Source: Acetothermia bacterium UBA7521 (GTDB lineage: Bacteria > Bipolaricaulota > Bipolaricaulia > Bipolaricaulales > Bipolaricaulaceae). Taken from it: a DNA stretch of 15,626 bases. The notes below the pieces were generated by a model. That model was not told the origin of the DNA and made no database searches. It worked only from the letters and a program-made list of their open reading frames with translations. This document shows, piece by piece, positions 6,460 through 12,260 of this stretch (position 1 is the first letter of the stretch; the number at the start of each line of letters is the position of its first letter). The stretch covers positions 1 to 15,626 of the forward strand of contig DLNB01000063.1 in the NCBI GenBank assembly GCA_002479455.1, read 5' to 3'. Both the position numbers and the translations under genes were made by a program.

Positions 6460-7437
6460 TCAGAGGAGCCCCATCTTGGTCTGGACCTCGGCCAGCGTGG
6501 CCTCGGCCAGGGGGCGCGCCCGGCGCGTGCCCTGGCGGAGGGTTTCCCCGAGCTCCTGCTCGCGTCCCTTCCACCGCGTTCGAACCTCCCGGAACGGGGA
6601 AAGCCGTTCGACAAGAGCTTCCGCGAGTTCGCGCTTGCAGGGGACGCACCCGATCCCCCCCTGCCGGCAGCGGTCTTCGACGGCTCCTGCGACATCGGGG
6701 CGGAACGTGCGGTGGTAGACGAACGCCTGGCATACCCCGGGATGCCCGGGGTCGGTCGGACGGGCGCGGGCCGGGTCGGTGACCATGGATAGGACCTTCG
6801 CCGTGACCTCCGCCGGATCGGCGCCGAGGGGGATCGTGTTCCCGTAGCTCGTGTGCATCGTGCGTCCGTCGGTGCCGGGGAGGCGCGGGACCTCGCTCAG
6901 GATCGGCTCCGGCTCGGGGAACGTCGGCCCGTAGAGGCGGTTGAACGCGCGGGCGATCTCGCGGGCCAACTCCAGGTGCGGAAGCTGATCCTGTCCTACC
7001 GGGACGGCGCGGGCCTTGTACACGAGGATGTCCGCCGCCTGAAGCACCGGGTAGGCGAGCAACCCCACGCTCGGGGAGAGCCCGAGCTCCCGCACCTGTT
7101 CCTTGTACGTGGGGTTCCGCGCCGCACGGGCCACGGTGACGAGCATCGATAGGAGCACAGCCAGCTCGGAATGCTCGGGCACGGCCGATTGAAGGACGAA
7201 CGCGCTCGTCTCCGGGTCCAGCCCCGCCCCCAGCCAGTCGAGGAGCACGGCGTGGATGTTGGGCGCGATCCGCTGGGGATGGGCGTAGTCCGTGGTCAGG
7301 ACGTGGAGGTCGGCGACGAGGAACAGGCACTCGTGATCGTCCTGAAGCTTCCGCCACGTGTCGAGGGTCCCGACGAGATGTCCGAGGTGCCGCGGCCCGG
7401 TGGGCCGGTGTCCGGTCAGAATCCGCGGTTTCTCCAC
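6460..7437 (-). CDS. trpS: Tryptophan-tRNA ligase
   Basis: This cytoplasmic class I aminoacyl-tRNA synthetase charges tRNA-Trp. The 325-residue length is normal. The N-terminal TGHRPTGPRHLGHLVG (8-23) contains the PTGxxHLGH form of the HIGH motif. QAADILVYKA and VGQDQLPHLELAREIA (about 133-166) are the conserved Trp and ATP pocket. GCVPCKRELAEAL in the C-terminal half matches the bacterial subfamily. The KMSKS loop is abnormal: DGRTMHTSYGN, so T193-M-H-T-S197 stands where KMSKS is expected, and both lysines are absent. The start is GTG 7437, ten bases after AGGAGG; an out-of-frame ATG lies at 7443. The gene is divergent from ksgA. Family identity is certain; normal activity is less so. Confidence 0.95.
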   Translation of the reverse strand: MEKPRILTGHRPTGPRHLGHLVGTLDTWRKLQDDHECLFLVADLHVLTTDYAHPQRIAPNIHAVLLDWLGAGLDPETSAFVLQSAVPEHSELAVLLSMLVTVARAARNPTYKEQVRELGLSPSVGLLAYPVLQAADILVYKARAVPVGQDQLPHLELAREIARAFNRLYGPTFPEPEPILSEVPRLPGTDGRTMHTSYGNTIPLGADPAEVTAKVLSMVTDPARARPTDPGHPGVCQAFVYHRTFRPDVAGAVEDRCRQGGIGCVPCKRELAEALVERLSPFREVRTRWKGREQELGETLRQGTRRARPLAEATLAEVQTKMGLL

Positions 7438-7540
7438 CCCATGTGAACCTCCTCTGCTGGAAGGCCAGGCGAGCGGGCCTGTCCACAGAGGGAGATCTTA
7501 CCGCAGGCGGCGCCCGGAGGGGCTGTGTTGCGTGAAGGGT

Positions 7541-7600
7541 GATAGGTGACGGTTGACGGGGGACTGCTCACTCACGGTCAACGGAACACCGATCACGGCA
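7541..7600. repeat. Dispersed GTCAACGG-type repeat between trpS and ksgA
   Basis: GGTGACGGTTGACGGGGGAC followed by TCACTCACGGTCAACGGAAC contains an inverted pair GTTGAC/GTCAAC. On the minus strand CCGTTGACCGTG matches 1393-1404 exactly. It belongs with the CCGTT-rich repeats at 1391 and 5366 but in the opposite orientation. The rest of the 257-base gap (7438-7694) shows nothing coding. Confidence 0.45.
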
Positions 7601-7681
7601 CGTGCCGCGGGGTTCGGATCTCTGCCGCGTAGCCGAAGGCTCAGCGGGCTGCGACCTACGCCCCGGTCGTGCGGGGACGGC

Positions 7682-7687
7682 TATCAT
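7682..7687 (+). promoter_or_regulatory. Possible -10 box of ksgA
   Basis: TATCAT is followed by seven bases (GCGGGCA) and ATG 7695. The arrangement mirrors the -10/start spacing seen at 6381 and 11948. No convincing -35 was found. If correct, the message is leaderless or nearly so and the start must be 7695, not the ATG inside the box at 7686. Confidence 0.35.
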
Positions 7688-7694
7688 GCGGGCA

Positions 7695-8663
7695 ATGGAA
7701 CGGAAACTGACCTCGCCCACGGTTCTGCGGGATCTCCTGGCCCGGCATGGGGTCCGCCTGCGCTCTGAGCTCGGCCAGCACTTCCTGGTGGATGAGAACA
7801 TCCTGGCGAGGATCCTGGAGCTCACGGAGGCGTCCGGGGACGAAACCGCGGTCGAGGTCGGGGCGGGGGCGGGGACCCTCACGTCTGCCCTTGCCCCACG
7901 CGTGCGGGAGATCGTGGCGGTCGAGGTGGACCGGCGGCTGGTCCCCGTGTTGGAGGAGACGACCTCCTCTCATCCCAATGTGCGGGTGATCCACGGCGAC
8001 TTCCGGGAGATCTCGCTCGGATCGTCCGGGGAGCGGATCCTTCTTGTGGGGAACCTGCCTTACGGGATCACGAGCGACGTCTTCCTGAAGCTCATCCGGG
8101 AGCGGGAGGCGGTGGAGCGGGCGGTGTTCATGGTCCAGGCGGAGGTGGGAGCGAAGCTCGTCGCCCCGCCGGGACCCGAGGCGAGCCGGCTCGGGGTCCA
8201 TCTCCGTGCCTACTTCGACGTCGAGGTGGCGCGCAAGGTGCCGCGGACCGTGTTCTTCCCCCCCCCGGACGTGGACTCGGCGCTGATCCGGCTCCGGAAG
8301 CTCCCCAGGCCGCGGATCACCGCGCCGGAACAAGCGTTCGAGCGGATGCTCGCCCTCATCTTCGCCGGCCGGCGCAAGACCCTCCGCCGCGCCCTCCTGA
8401 ATCAGCTCTCCGTTGATGTGGTGGACCGGATCCTGGCCGAAGTCGGCCTCGATCCCCGGGTGCGCGGCGAGGCCCTTCCTCTGGAGACACTGGACCGCGT
8501 GGCAGGCTGTGCGGGAGTCCGAGACCAGAGGTCCTCCCACGCCAGGCCTGCGTTGAGCGTCCCTCCGAATCGCCCGGCAGAACGCCCCCTCACCCTGCCC
8601 TCTCCCCCAAAAGGGGGGAGAGGAGAAGGAGAGGGGTGCGCCCGGGGCGAAGGAGGGTTGTAG
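7695..8663 (+). CDS. rsmA (ksgA): 16S rRNA adenine-N6 dimethyltransferase
   Basis: This enzyme dimethylates two adjacent adenines near the 3' end of 16S rRNA during small-subunit assembly, using SAM. LRSELGQHFLVDENIL (about 22-37) is the conserved entry motif; VEVGAGAGTLT (about 53-63) is SAM-binding motif I; EVDRRL is motif II; GNLPYGIT (about 119-126) is the catalytic NLPY motif; FFPPPDVDSALI is the RsmA-specific segment. The normal product ends near LETLDRVAGC (about residue 275). Here the frame runs on ~45 residues into a dispersed repeat (TLPSPPKGGRGEGEG) before TAG at 8661. ATG 7695 and ATG 7686 are both possible; neither has a good SD. Its only close neighbour is the divergent trpS. 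Confidence 0.95.
   Translation: MERKLTSPTVLRDLLARHGVRLRSELGQHFLVDENILARILELTEASGDETAVEVGAGAGTLTSALAPRVREIVAVEVDRRLVPVLEETTSSHPNVRVIHGDFREISLGSSGERILLVGNLPYGITSDVFLKLIREREAVERAVFMVQAEVGAKLVAPPGPEASRLGVHLRAYFDVEVARKVPRTVFFPPPDVDSALIRLRKLPRPRITAPEQAFERMLALIFAGRRKTLRRALLNQLSVDVVDRILAEVGLDPRVRGEALPLETLDRVAGCAGVRDQRSSHARPALSVPPNRPAERPLTLPSPPKGGRGEGEGCARGEGGL
8584..8641 (+). repeat. C-tract/G-tract dispersed repeat, copy B (in ksgA C-terminus)
   Basis: CCCCCTCACCCTGCCCTCTC then CCCCAAAAGGGGGGAGAGG and AGAAGGAGAGGGG forms an imperfect hairpin (CTCTCCCCC with GGGGGGAGAG around AAAA). It is the same element as 3308-3368. In the ksgA frame it encodes LTLPSPPKGGRGEGEG, a tail commonly found by chance at gene ends where this element is inserted. 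Confidence 0.75.
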
Positions 8664-8713
8664 GGCAGTGTGTCGCCATGGCATCGGTGCACGGCAGAAC
8701 CGGAGACGCTCAT

Positions 8714-9373
8714 ATGGGCTACACGTCATCCTTGGGTCGTCCGGCCGCTGTTGCGGGAGACCGAGTTGACGTGGCCAACGTGAAAGCGGTCTACCACGGT
8801 TCTCGGCAGGGTGGGCTTTCCGCGATCACCCCCGCGGTGAGCACGCACGGAGAGCAGTGGGTCTACGCGTGCCAGGACCCGGTGATGGCGGCCTTGTTCC
8901 TGAGCGGGGTCGGGGGAGACCTCACCTGCGCGGTGGGGCGCGAGGAGGGGACGGCCCTCCCTTTCGTGTGCGAACGCTTCGCGGGTGCATTCGAGCACCG
9001 CTACGCCGGAAAGCGTGGCTCCATCTATGCCCTTCCCGCGGACACCTTCGTCGAAGGAGAGACGAGGTGGGAGGAGGAGGTCGTGTCTCCCGTGGCCGTG
9101 CGGCCGATCGGCGAGCTGGTCGTGGCGGACGTCCTGCGCCGCCTGGAGGAGCTCGCGGAACAGGGCCTCCTTCGCATCTACCGCTATCCCTCTCGGCCTC
9201 TTGATGTCCCCACGGACGACGAGGACCTGGTGATGCGGGGGATCATCTGGACGCGGGAGAAGGGGGAGCCATTCTTGGATTCCTTTCAGCGCTACCATCC
9301 TCACCTCGTGCGCCGCATCCAGCAAGGACTGGCCGAAGGCCGCTACCGGGAAGGGTTCCCCCGTCACGAGTAG
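8714..9373 (+). CDS. Hypothetical protein with ADP-ribosyltransferase-like N-terminus
   Basis: The product is 219 residues from ATG 8714 (GGAG 8 bases upstream). ATG 8675 and GTG 8771 are alternatives, the last placing the start right before the conserved VKAVYHGSRQGGL. The segment VYHGSRQGGLSAITP / STHGEQWVYACQDPVMAALF has the H-G-S...G..VYA...AA.F pattern seen in small bacterial proteins with an ADP-ribosyltransferase-like fold (H and Y of an H-Y-E type triad). The rest (VVSPVAVRPIGELVVADVLRRLEEL, IYRYPSRPLDVP) resembles an uncharacterised Firmicutes-type family, usually annotated hypothetical. Candidate catalytic Glu residues exist, but I cannot fix one. It could be an effector, a toxin or a housekeeping unknown. 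The gene is real; its function is not known. Confidence 0.75.
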   Translation: MGYTSSLGRPAAVAGDRVDVANVKAVYHGSRQGGLSAITPAVSTHGEQWVYACQDPVMAALFLSGVGGDLTCAVGREEGTALPFVCERFAGAFEHRYAGKRGSIYALPADTFVEGETRWEEEVVSPVAVRPIGELVVADVLRRLEELAEQGLLRIYRYPSRPLDVPTDDEDLVMRGIIWTREKGEPFLDSFQRYHPHLVRRIQQGLAEGRYREGFPRHE

Positions 9374-9378
9374 GACGT

Positions 9379-9396
9379 GACCGAGCATGTTCGGTC
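9379..9396 (+). terminator. Stem-loop just after the 8714 gene
   Basis: GACCGA-GCATGT-TCGGTC forms a 6-bp stem with a 6-base loop starting 6 bases after the stop codon. It is followed by GCTTCGG rather than a T-run, so it may be a weak terminator or an mRNA-end stabiliser. Confidence 0.3.
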
Positions 9397-9439
9397 GCTT
9401 CGGTTCGCCGCCTCTCTTCCCTGGACCCGGTCCTAGGCC

Positions 9440-9445
9440 TAGAAT
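9440..9445 (+). promoter_or_regulatory. Possible -10 box of the mntA-hepT pair
   Basis: TAGAAT lies 18 bases before GTG 9464 with the SD GAGGAGGG in between, giving a short 5' UTR. The -35 region (TTCCCT at a 17-base spacing) is weak. Confidence 0.4.
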
Positions 9446-9463
9446 AGGGGCCGAGGAGGGATC

Positions 9464-9769
9464 GTGACCCGAACGAGGCAAGAGGTTGTGGATCGCCTGG
9501 CAGCACATCACGACAGGCTGGCCCAGGAGTTGGGCGTGCGGTCGCTGGCCGTGTTCGGCTCAGCGGCCCGCGACGGTCTCTCGCCGGAAAGCGACGTGGA
9601 TGTTCTCGCTGAGTTCAACCCCGAGGCACACGCGGGCCTGTTCGAGTTGGTCGCCCTGCGCGAGTATCTGGAGAGCCTGCTGGGCTGTTCGGTGGACGTG
9701 GTGACCGCGGATGGGCTTCGCTCGTGGATGCGCGAGCGTGTGCTCCGGGAGGCGGTACGTGTCGTCTAG
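9464..9769 (+). CDS. mntA: MntA-type minimal nucleotidyltransferase antitoxin
   Basis: This is the antitoxin of a type VII (HEPN-MNT) system. In the known MntA-HepT pair, this enzyme transfers AMP to a Tyr near the HEPN active site and so silences the toxin. The 101-residue product contains FGSAARDGLSPESDVDVL: Gly32-Ser33 and Asp44/Asp46 of the GS-x10-DxD motif, plus the third Asp in SVDVVT (Asp78). These are the full metal and nucleotide-binding set, so it is predicted active. GTG 9464 is behind GAGGAGGG. Its end overlaps the ancestral hepT start at 9759. Confidence 0.9.
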   Translation: MTRTRQEVVDRLAAHHDRLAQELGVRSLAVFGSAARDGLSPESDVDVLAEFNPEAHAGLFELVALREYLESLLGCSVDVVTADGLRSWMRERVLREAVRVV

Positions 9770-9785
9770 AGACTGGGTCCATTAG
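9759..9785 (+). other. Ancestral hepT start, closed by in-frame TAG
   Basis: GTG 9759 follows GGGAGG at 6-base spacing and overlaps the mntA end. It encodes VSSRDWVH before TAG 9783-9785. The next codon is GTG 9786, the first of the remaining hepT frame. The RDW segment immediately before a DILEAI helix is the usual HepT/DUF86 beginning, so the TAG appears to replace a sense codon inside the native N-terminus. Confidence 0.7.
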
Positions 9786-10103
9786 GTGCGCGACATCCTC
9801 GAAGCGATAGGCGACATCCGGGCCTACACGCAGGATCTCGATCTAGAGGCATTCGCGGTGGACAAGCGTACTCTGCACGCAGTGGTCTACTGCCTGATCG
9901 TGATCGGTGAGGCGGAGCGCCACATTCCGGAGGATGTGAAGGCGCGGCGCCCCGATGTGCCCTGGCACAGCATGCGCGGGATGCGCAACTTCCTCGTGCA
10001 CGAGTACCCGTGGGCAAGCCCATCGGTGATATGGCAAACAGCCACCAAGAACCTGCCCCCACTCGTGGAACCGCTTCAGCGGATGATCGGGGCGGAGGCT
10101 TAG
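9786..10103 (+). CDS. hepT: HepT-type HEPN toxin (DUF86), N-terminally interrupted
   Basis: HepT proteins are HEPN-fold RNases neutralised by MntA. The remaining 105-residue frame keeps the core: VRDILEAIGDI helix, YCLIVIGEAERHIP, and MRGMRNFLVHEYPWAS with the catalytic R67-x4-H72 and the Y74 that MntA-type enzymes modify (RxxxxHxY). The native beginning (VSSRDWVH at 9759) is separated by a TAG at 9783, and GTG 9786 has no SD. Expression would need readthrough or re-initiation directly after the stop, so the toxin may be reduced or inactive. Loss of about nine N-terminal residues would also shorten the first helix. A sequencing error is another possibility. Confidence 0.85.
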   Translation: MRDILEAIGDIRAYTQDLDLEAFAVDKRTLHAVVYCLIVIGEAERHIPEDVKARRPDVPWHSMRGMRNFLVHEYPWASPSVIWQTATKNLPPLVEPLQRMIGAEA

Positions 10104-10431
10104 GTCACGGTGGGTCGGGATCGGCACACCTCCATGGCTCAGCACGGCGCACCCTCTTCCGATGAGCAGAGCGAACCTGACGAGAACTCGCCAGAGCAGT
10201 GAGGAGCCGAACCACCGCTGTGCGGGTGCTTCATGTGATCAACGGCGCGGACGCAGTGCAGTACTTCTCCGCCGAGAGTTCCCTGCGCCTCGGCCAGGAG
10301 CGACCTTGTCGAGAGAGAGAGCCCTCAGTCCACACTGCGCGTACACTCCCTCGGTGTTCCACGGCTGGTTGGCTTTGGCCTTGCTCAGATCGAGAAGTCT
10401 GCTGGCCTGAACGTCGGGACCCGGTCCGAGA
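10104..10431. other. 328-base convergent intergenic region, no clear gene
   Basis: This gap lies between the ends of hepT (plus) and peptidase A (minus). A plus-strand frame ending at about 10472 reads VGFGLAQIEKSAGLNVGTR and ISQLEAG, which looks vaguely protein-like but has no start, no SD and no family I know. A (GA) run, CGAGAGAGAGAGCC, is at about 10309-10322. G/C-ending codon bias is lost in every frame, in contrast with the neighbours. It may be decayed coding DNA. I see no terminator with a T-run. Confidence 0.4.
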
Positions 10432-11940
10432 TCAGTCAGCTGGAGGCAGGAACGCCGGTGGGCTGTCACCGCTGAGACCAGACTGGACCACATGGCGGTA
10501 GCGGCGGGCTATCGTTGCGGCGTCCTCGCCCCTTAGCAGTGGCCCCGAGGAGTCTGTAGTGTAGATCCAGCCCCTCACGAAGTTCTCGACGTCGAACCCT
10601 CGCCCCGATGTCCGCACTGCCGCTGCAAAGTTGTCTAGGGTGGCACCCGTGGAGCGATACTCCTCGAAAAACGTGCGGAGGGATTCCAGTACAACGTCTA
10701 GCCCAACGAGCTCTTCCCACACTGCAAGGAGCCAGGAACCCTTGCCCCGGGCGATTGCGTCACGGGCGGGTGACCCCCCCGCCTCTGCAAGCGGGGTTCG
10801 CTGCGCCTCCTCTCCCCCCTTCCGGAAGAAGGCCCGGTATTCCTCTAGACGCTGGCGTGCCCAGGCGGAAGAGCCGAGCAGGGTCCGAGCCACCACGGTC
10901 TCCAAGTAGTGGGTGATCCCCTCGTCGAGGAACCGCGACACCGACACCTCGCGGCTGGGCACGTTCCACCGATGGATGATCTCGTGCGATACCCGCCCGA
11001 GGAGCCGTGCGTAAGCCTGGTCTTCCGTCTCACCCGGCCTGCGGGCGAAGCTCTCTCGCTCAGCCAGGATGTGGTTGGGACTCGCTTGTCCTCCGTATCC
11101 GTCGGGGATCGCGATGACGTTCAGCCTGCCGCTCGTCGGGCCGAACCAGTCGGTGAGGAGGGCGCTCACATCTGCACCGATCCTCAGGTACAGATGGGCG
11201 CCTTCCTCGTCGCCTTCGAAGTAGAACACCCGCACCCCGGGCCACTTCGCCAAGACAGCCACCGCGTACGATCCCACTGCGAGGTCAAGTCGCCAGTCGG
11301 GGTGATCGCTGCGCCACTTGTGGACGCACCTTGATCCCAGCAGTCGGCTCTCGCCTTCCCCTGAGGTGACTGCGGTCATGCCCGGGTCTGTGGCCACCTT
11401 CAGATGGAAGGTGAACCGCTCGTCCGGGATCCTTCGGAGCGATGTGAGAGACGGTGTCCCAAGCACCGGTACGAACAAGACGTCGTCCCGCCGCAGCAAT
11501 GTGAACTCCGGCGAGATCCCGTCTTGGACGTAGGGGAACACCTCCCGGTAGCCGCAGATCGGCCCCCCGTACTCCACCGTCAGCACCCCCTCCTCCCCGA
11601 GGGCAAGGGGTGACGGGAGTGAAACCTCCACGGAGCTCACCTGCCACCTGGGCAGCCCGTGGATGTGCGTCAGCTTCTGGATCCAGGGGACGGGTATGCT
11701 GTTCCACATGACCTCCCGGACCTTGAGCAGACGGTAGAGCAGGAATGGCAAGTGCGCCACCGGCAGCGGGCCCGGGTTTCGCAGGCGCAAACGGCACGTG
11801 GCAGCGAGGGCCCCCCTGCAGAGGGCAGCCGGGTGATGGACTGGTTCGGTCTGCAGGTCGATCTGCAGATCGTAGTGGGCACACCACGGCAAGGCTGCTG
11901 GCCCTGTCTCCCACTGCGACCGATCTTCGCCTACGGCCAT
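10432..11940 (-). CDS. M1-like zinc metallopeptidase A, soluble
   Basis: The 502-residue product has the HEXXH zinc motif VSHEIIHRWN (His319, Glu320, His323) and a downstream third ligand in FLDEGITHYLE (Glu340), spaced 16 residues rather than the canonical 18 of M1 aminopeptidases. A beta-rich N-terminal domain of about 230 residues precedes it, as in M1 enzymes and leukotriene A4 hydrolases. The canonical GAMEN exopeptidase motif is not visible; IPDGYGGQASPNHILAE stands at that position, so substrate preference is open. There is no signal peptide, so it is probably cytoplasmic. ATG 11940 lies 7 bases after a TAGAAT box; the frame stays open far upstream but without coding composition. The gene is 320 bases downstream of paralogue B, in the same orientation. 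Peptidase fold is confident; the physiological role is unknown. Confidence 0.82.
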   Translation of the reverse strand: MAVGEDRSQWETGPAALPWCAHYDLQIDLQTEPVHHPAALCRGALAATCRLRLRNPGPLPVAHLPFLLYRLLKVREVMWNSIPVPWIQKLTHIHGLPRWQVSSVEVSLPSPLALGEEGVLTVEYGGPICGYREVFPYVQDGISPEFTLLRRDDVLFVPVLGTPSLTSLRRIPDERFTFHLKVATDPGMTAVTSGEGESRLLGSRCVHKWRSDHPDWRLDLAVGSYAVAVLAKWPGVRVFYFEGDEEGAHLYLRIGADVSALLTDWFGPTSGRLNVIAIPDGYGGQASPNHILAERESFARRPGETEDQAYARLLGRVSHEIIHRWNVPSREVSVSRFLDEGITHYLETVVARTLLGSSAWARQRLEEYRAFFRKGGEEAQRTPLAEAGGSPARDAIARGKGSWLLAVWEELVGLDVVLESLRTFFEEYRSTGATLDNFAAAVRTSGRGFDVENFVRGWIYTTDSSGPLLRGEDAATIARRYRHVVQSGLSGDSPPAFLPPAD

Positions 11941-11947
11941 GATCCCG

Positions 11948-11953
11948 ATTCTA
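11948..11953 (-). promoter_or_regulatory. -10 box of peptidase A
   Basis: On the minus strand TAGAAT is followed by CGGGATC and the ATG. Initiation 6-7 bases later would fall on or next to the start codon, implying a leaderless message. The -35 position has TCTGCC, not a consensus, and is occupied by the palindrome at 11973-11990. Confidence 0.5.
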
Positions 11954-11968
11954 GCGCTGAGGAGCAGG

Positions 11969-12193
11969 ATGGCAGAGGCGCGCGCCTCTGTTCCGATTGC
12001 CGTACGCGAGGACCAGATCGCCGGCGAGGGGTGGAGGCTCGACCTCGCTCCAGGCTGGCTCGTCCGACCGGCGACGCCGCCTGGCCACTGGACGCTCGTC
12101 CGCGACAGACTGGCGACAGACCCGACCCCAGCTGTAGCGCGTTCGAGTGAACTTTGGGCGTGGTTCGGGTGTCCTCGGCGCTCCCAGGGCTGA
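11969..12193 (+). pseudogene. Small plus-strand ORF or gene remnant opposite the peptidase A promoter
   Basis: ATG 11969 follows GAGGAGCAGG and opens a 74-residue frame to TGA 12191. Codons for VPIAVREDQIAGEGWRLDLA, PGWLVRP and GHWTLVRD end almost always in G or C, a strong coding-like bias for about 40 codons, which then decays. The 'GEGWxLxLxPGW' pattern resembles the C-terminal beta tail of a larger enzyme, so this may be the remnant of a displaced gene. It fills most of the 320-base gap between the two peptidases; nothing else is seen there. ATG 11939 is an alternative start. Confidence 0.3.
11973..11990. promoter_or_regulatory. Perfect 18-bp palindrome upstream of peptidase A (candidate operator)
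   Basis: CAGAGGCGCGCGCCTCTG is fully self-complementary. Its centre is about 40 bases upstream of the predicted transcription start, covering the -35 position. That is where activators of -35-poor promoters bind, and a repressor is equally possible. The high GC content raises the chance of coincidence. Confidence 0.4.
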
Positions 12194-12260
12194 GGTAGAG
12201 CCCGGCGAGAGTGGGGCGTCCCGGCGGCGCATAGCACGTTGCCGGACAGAGCTGGCTCGG

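Noticed and set aside
10162..10501. Plus-strand frames in the gap after hepT
   Set aside because: Codon bias is absent, starts lack an SD, and the translations change character along the frame; reported only as an uncertain gap.
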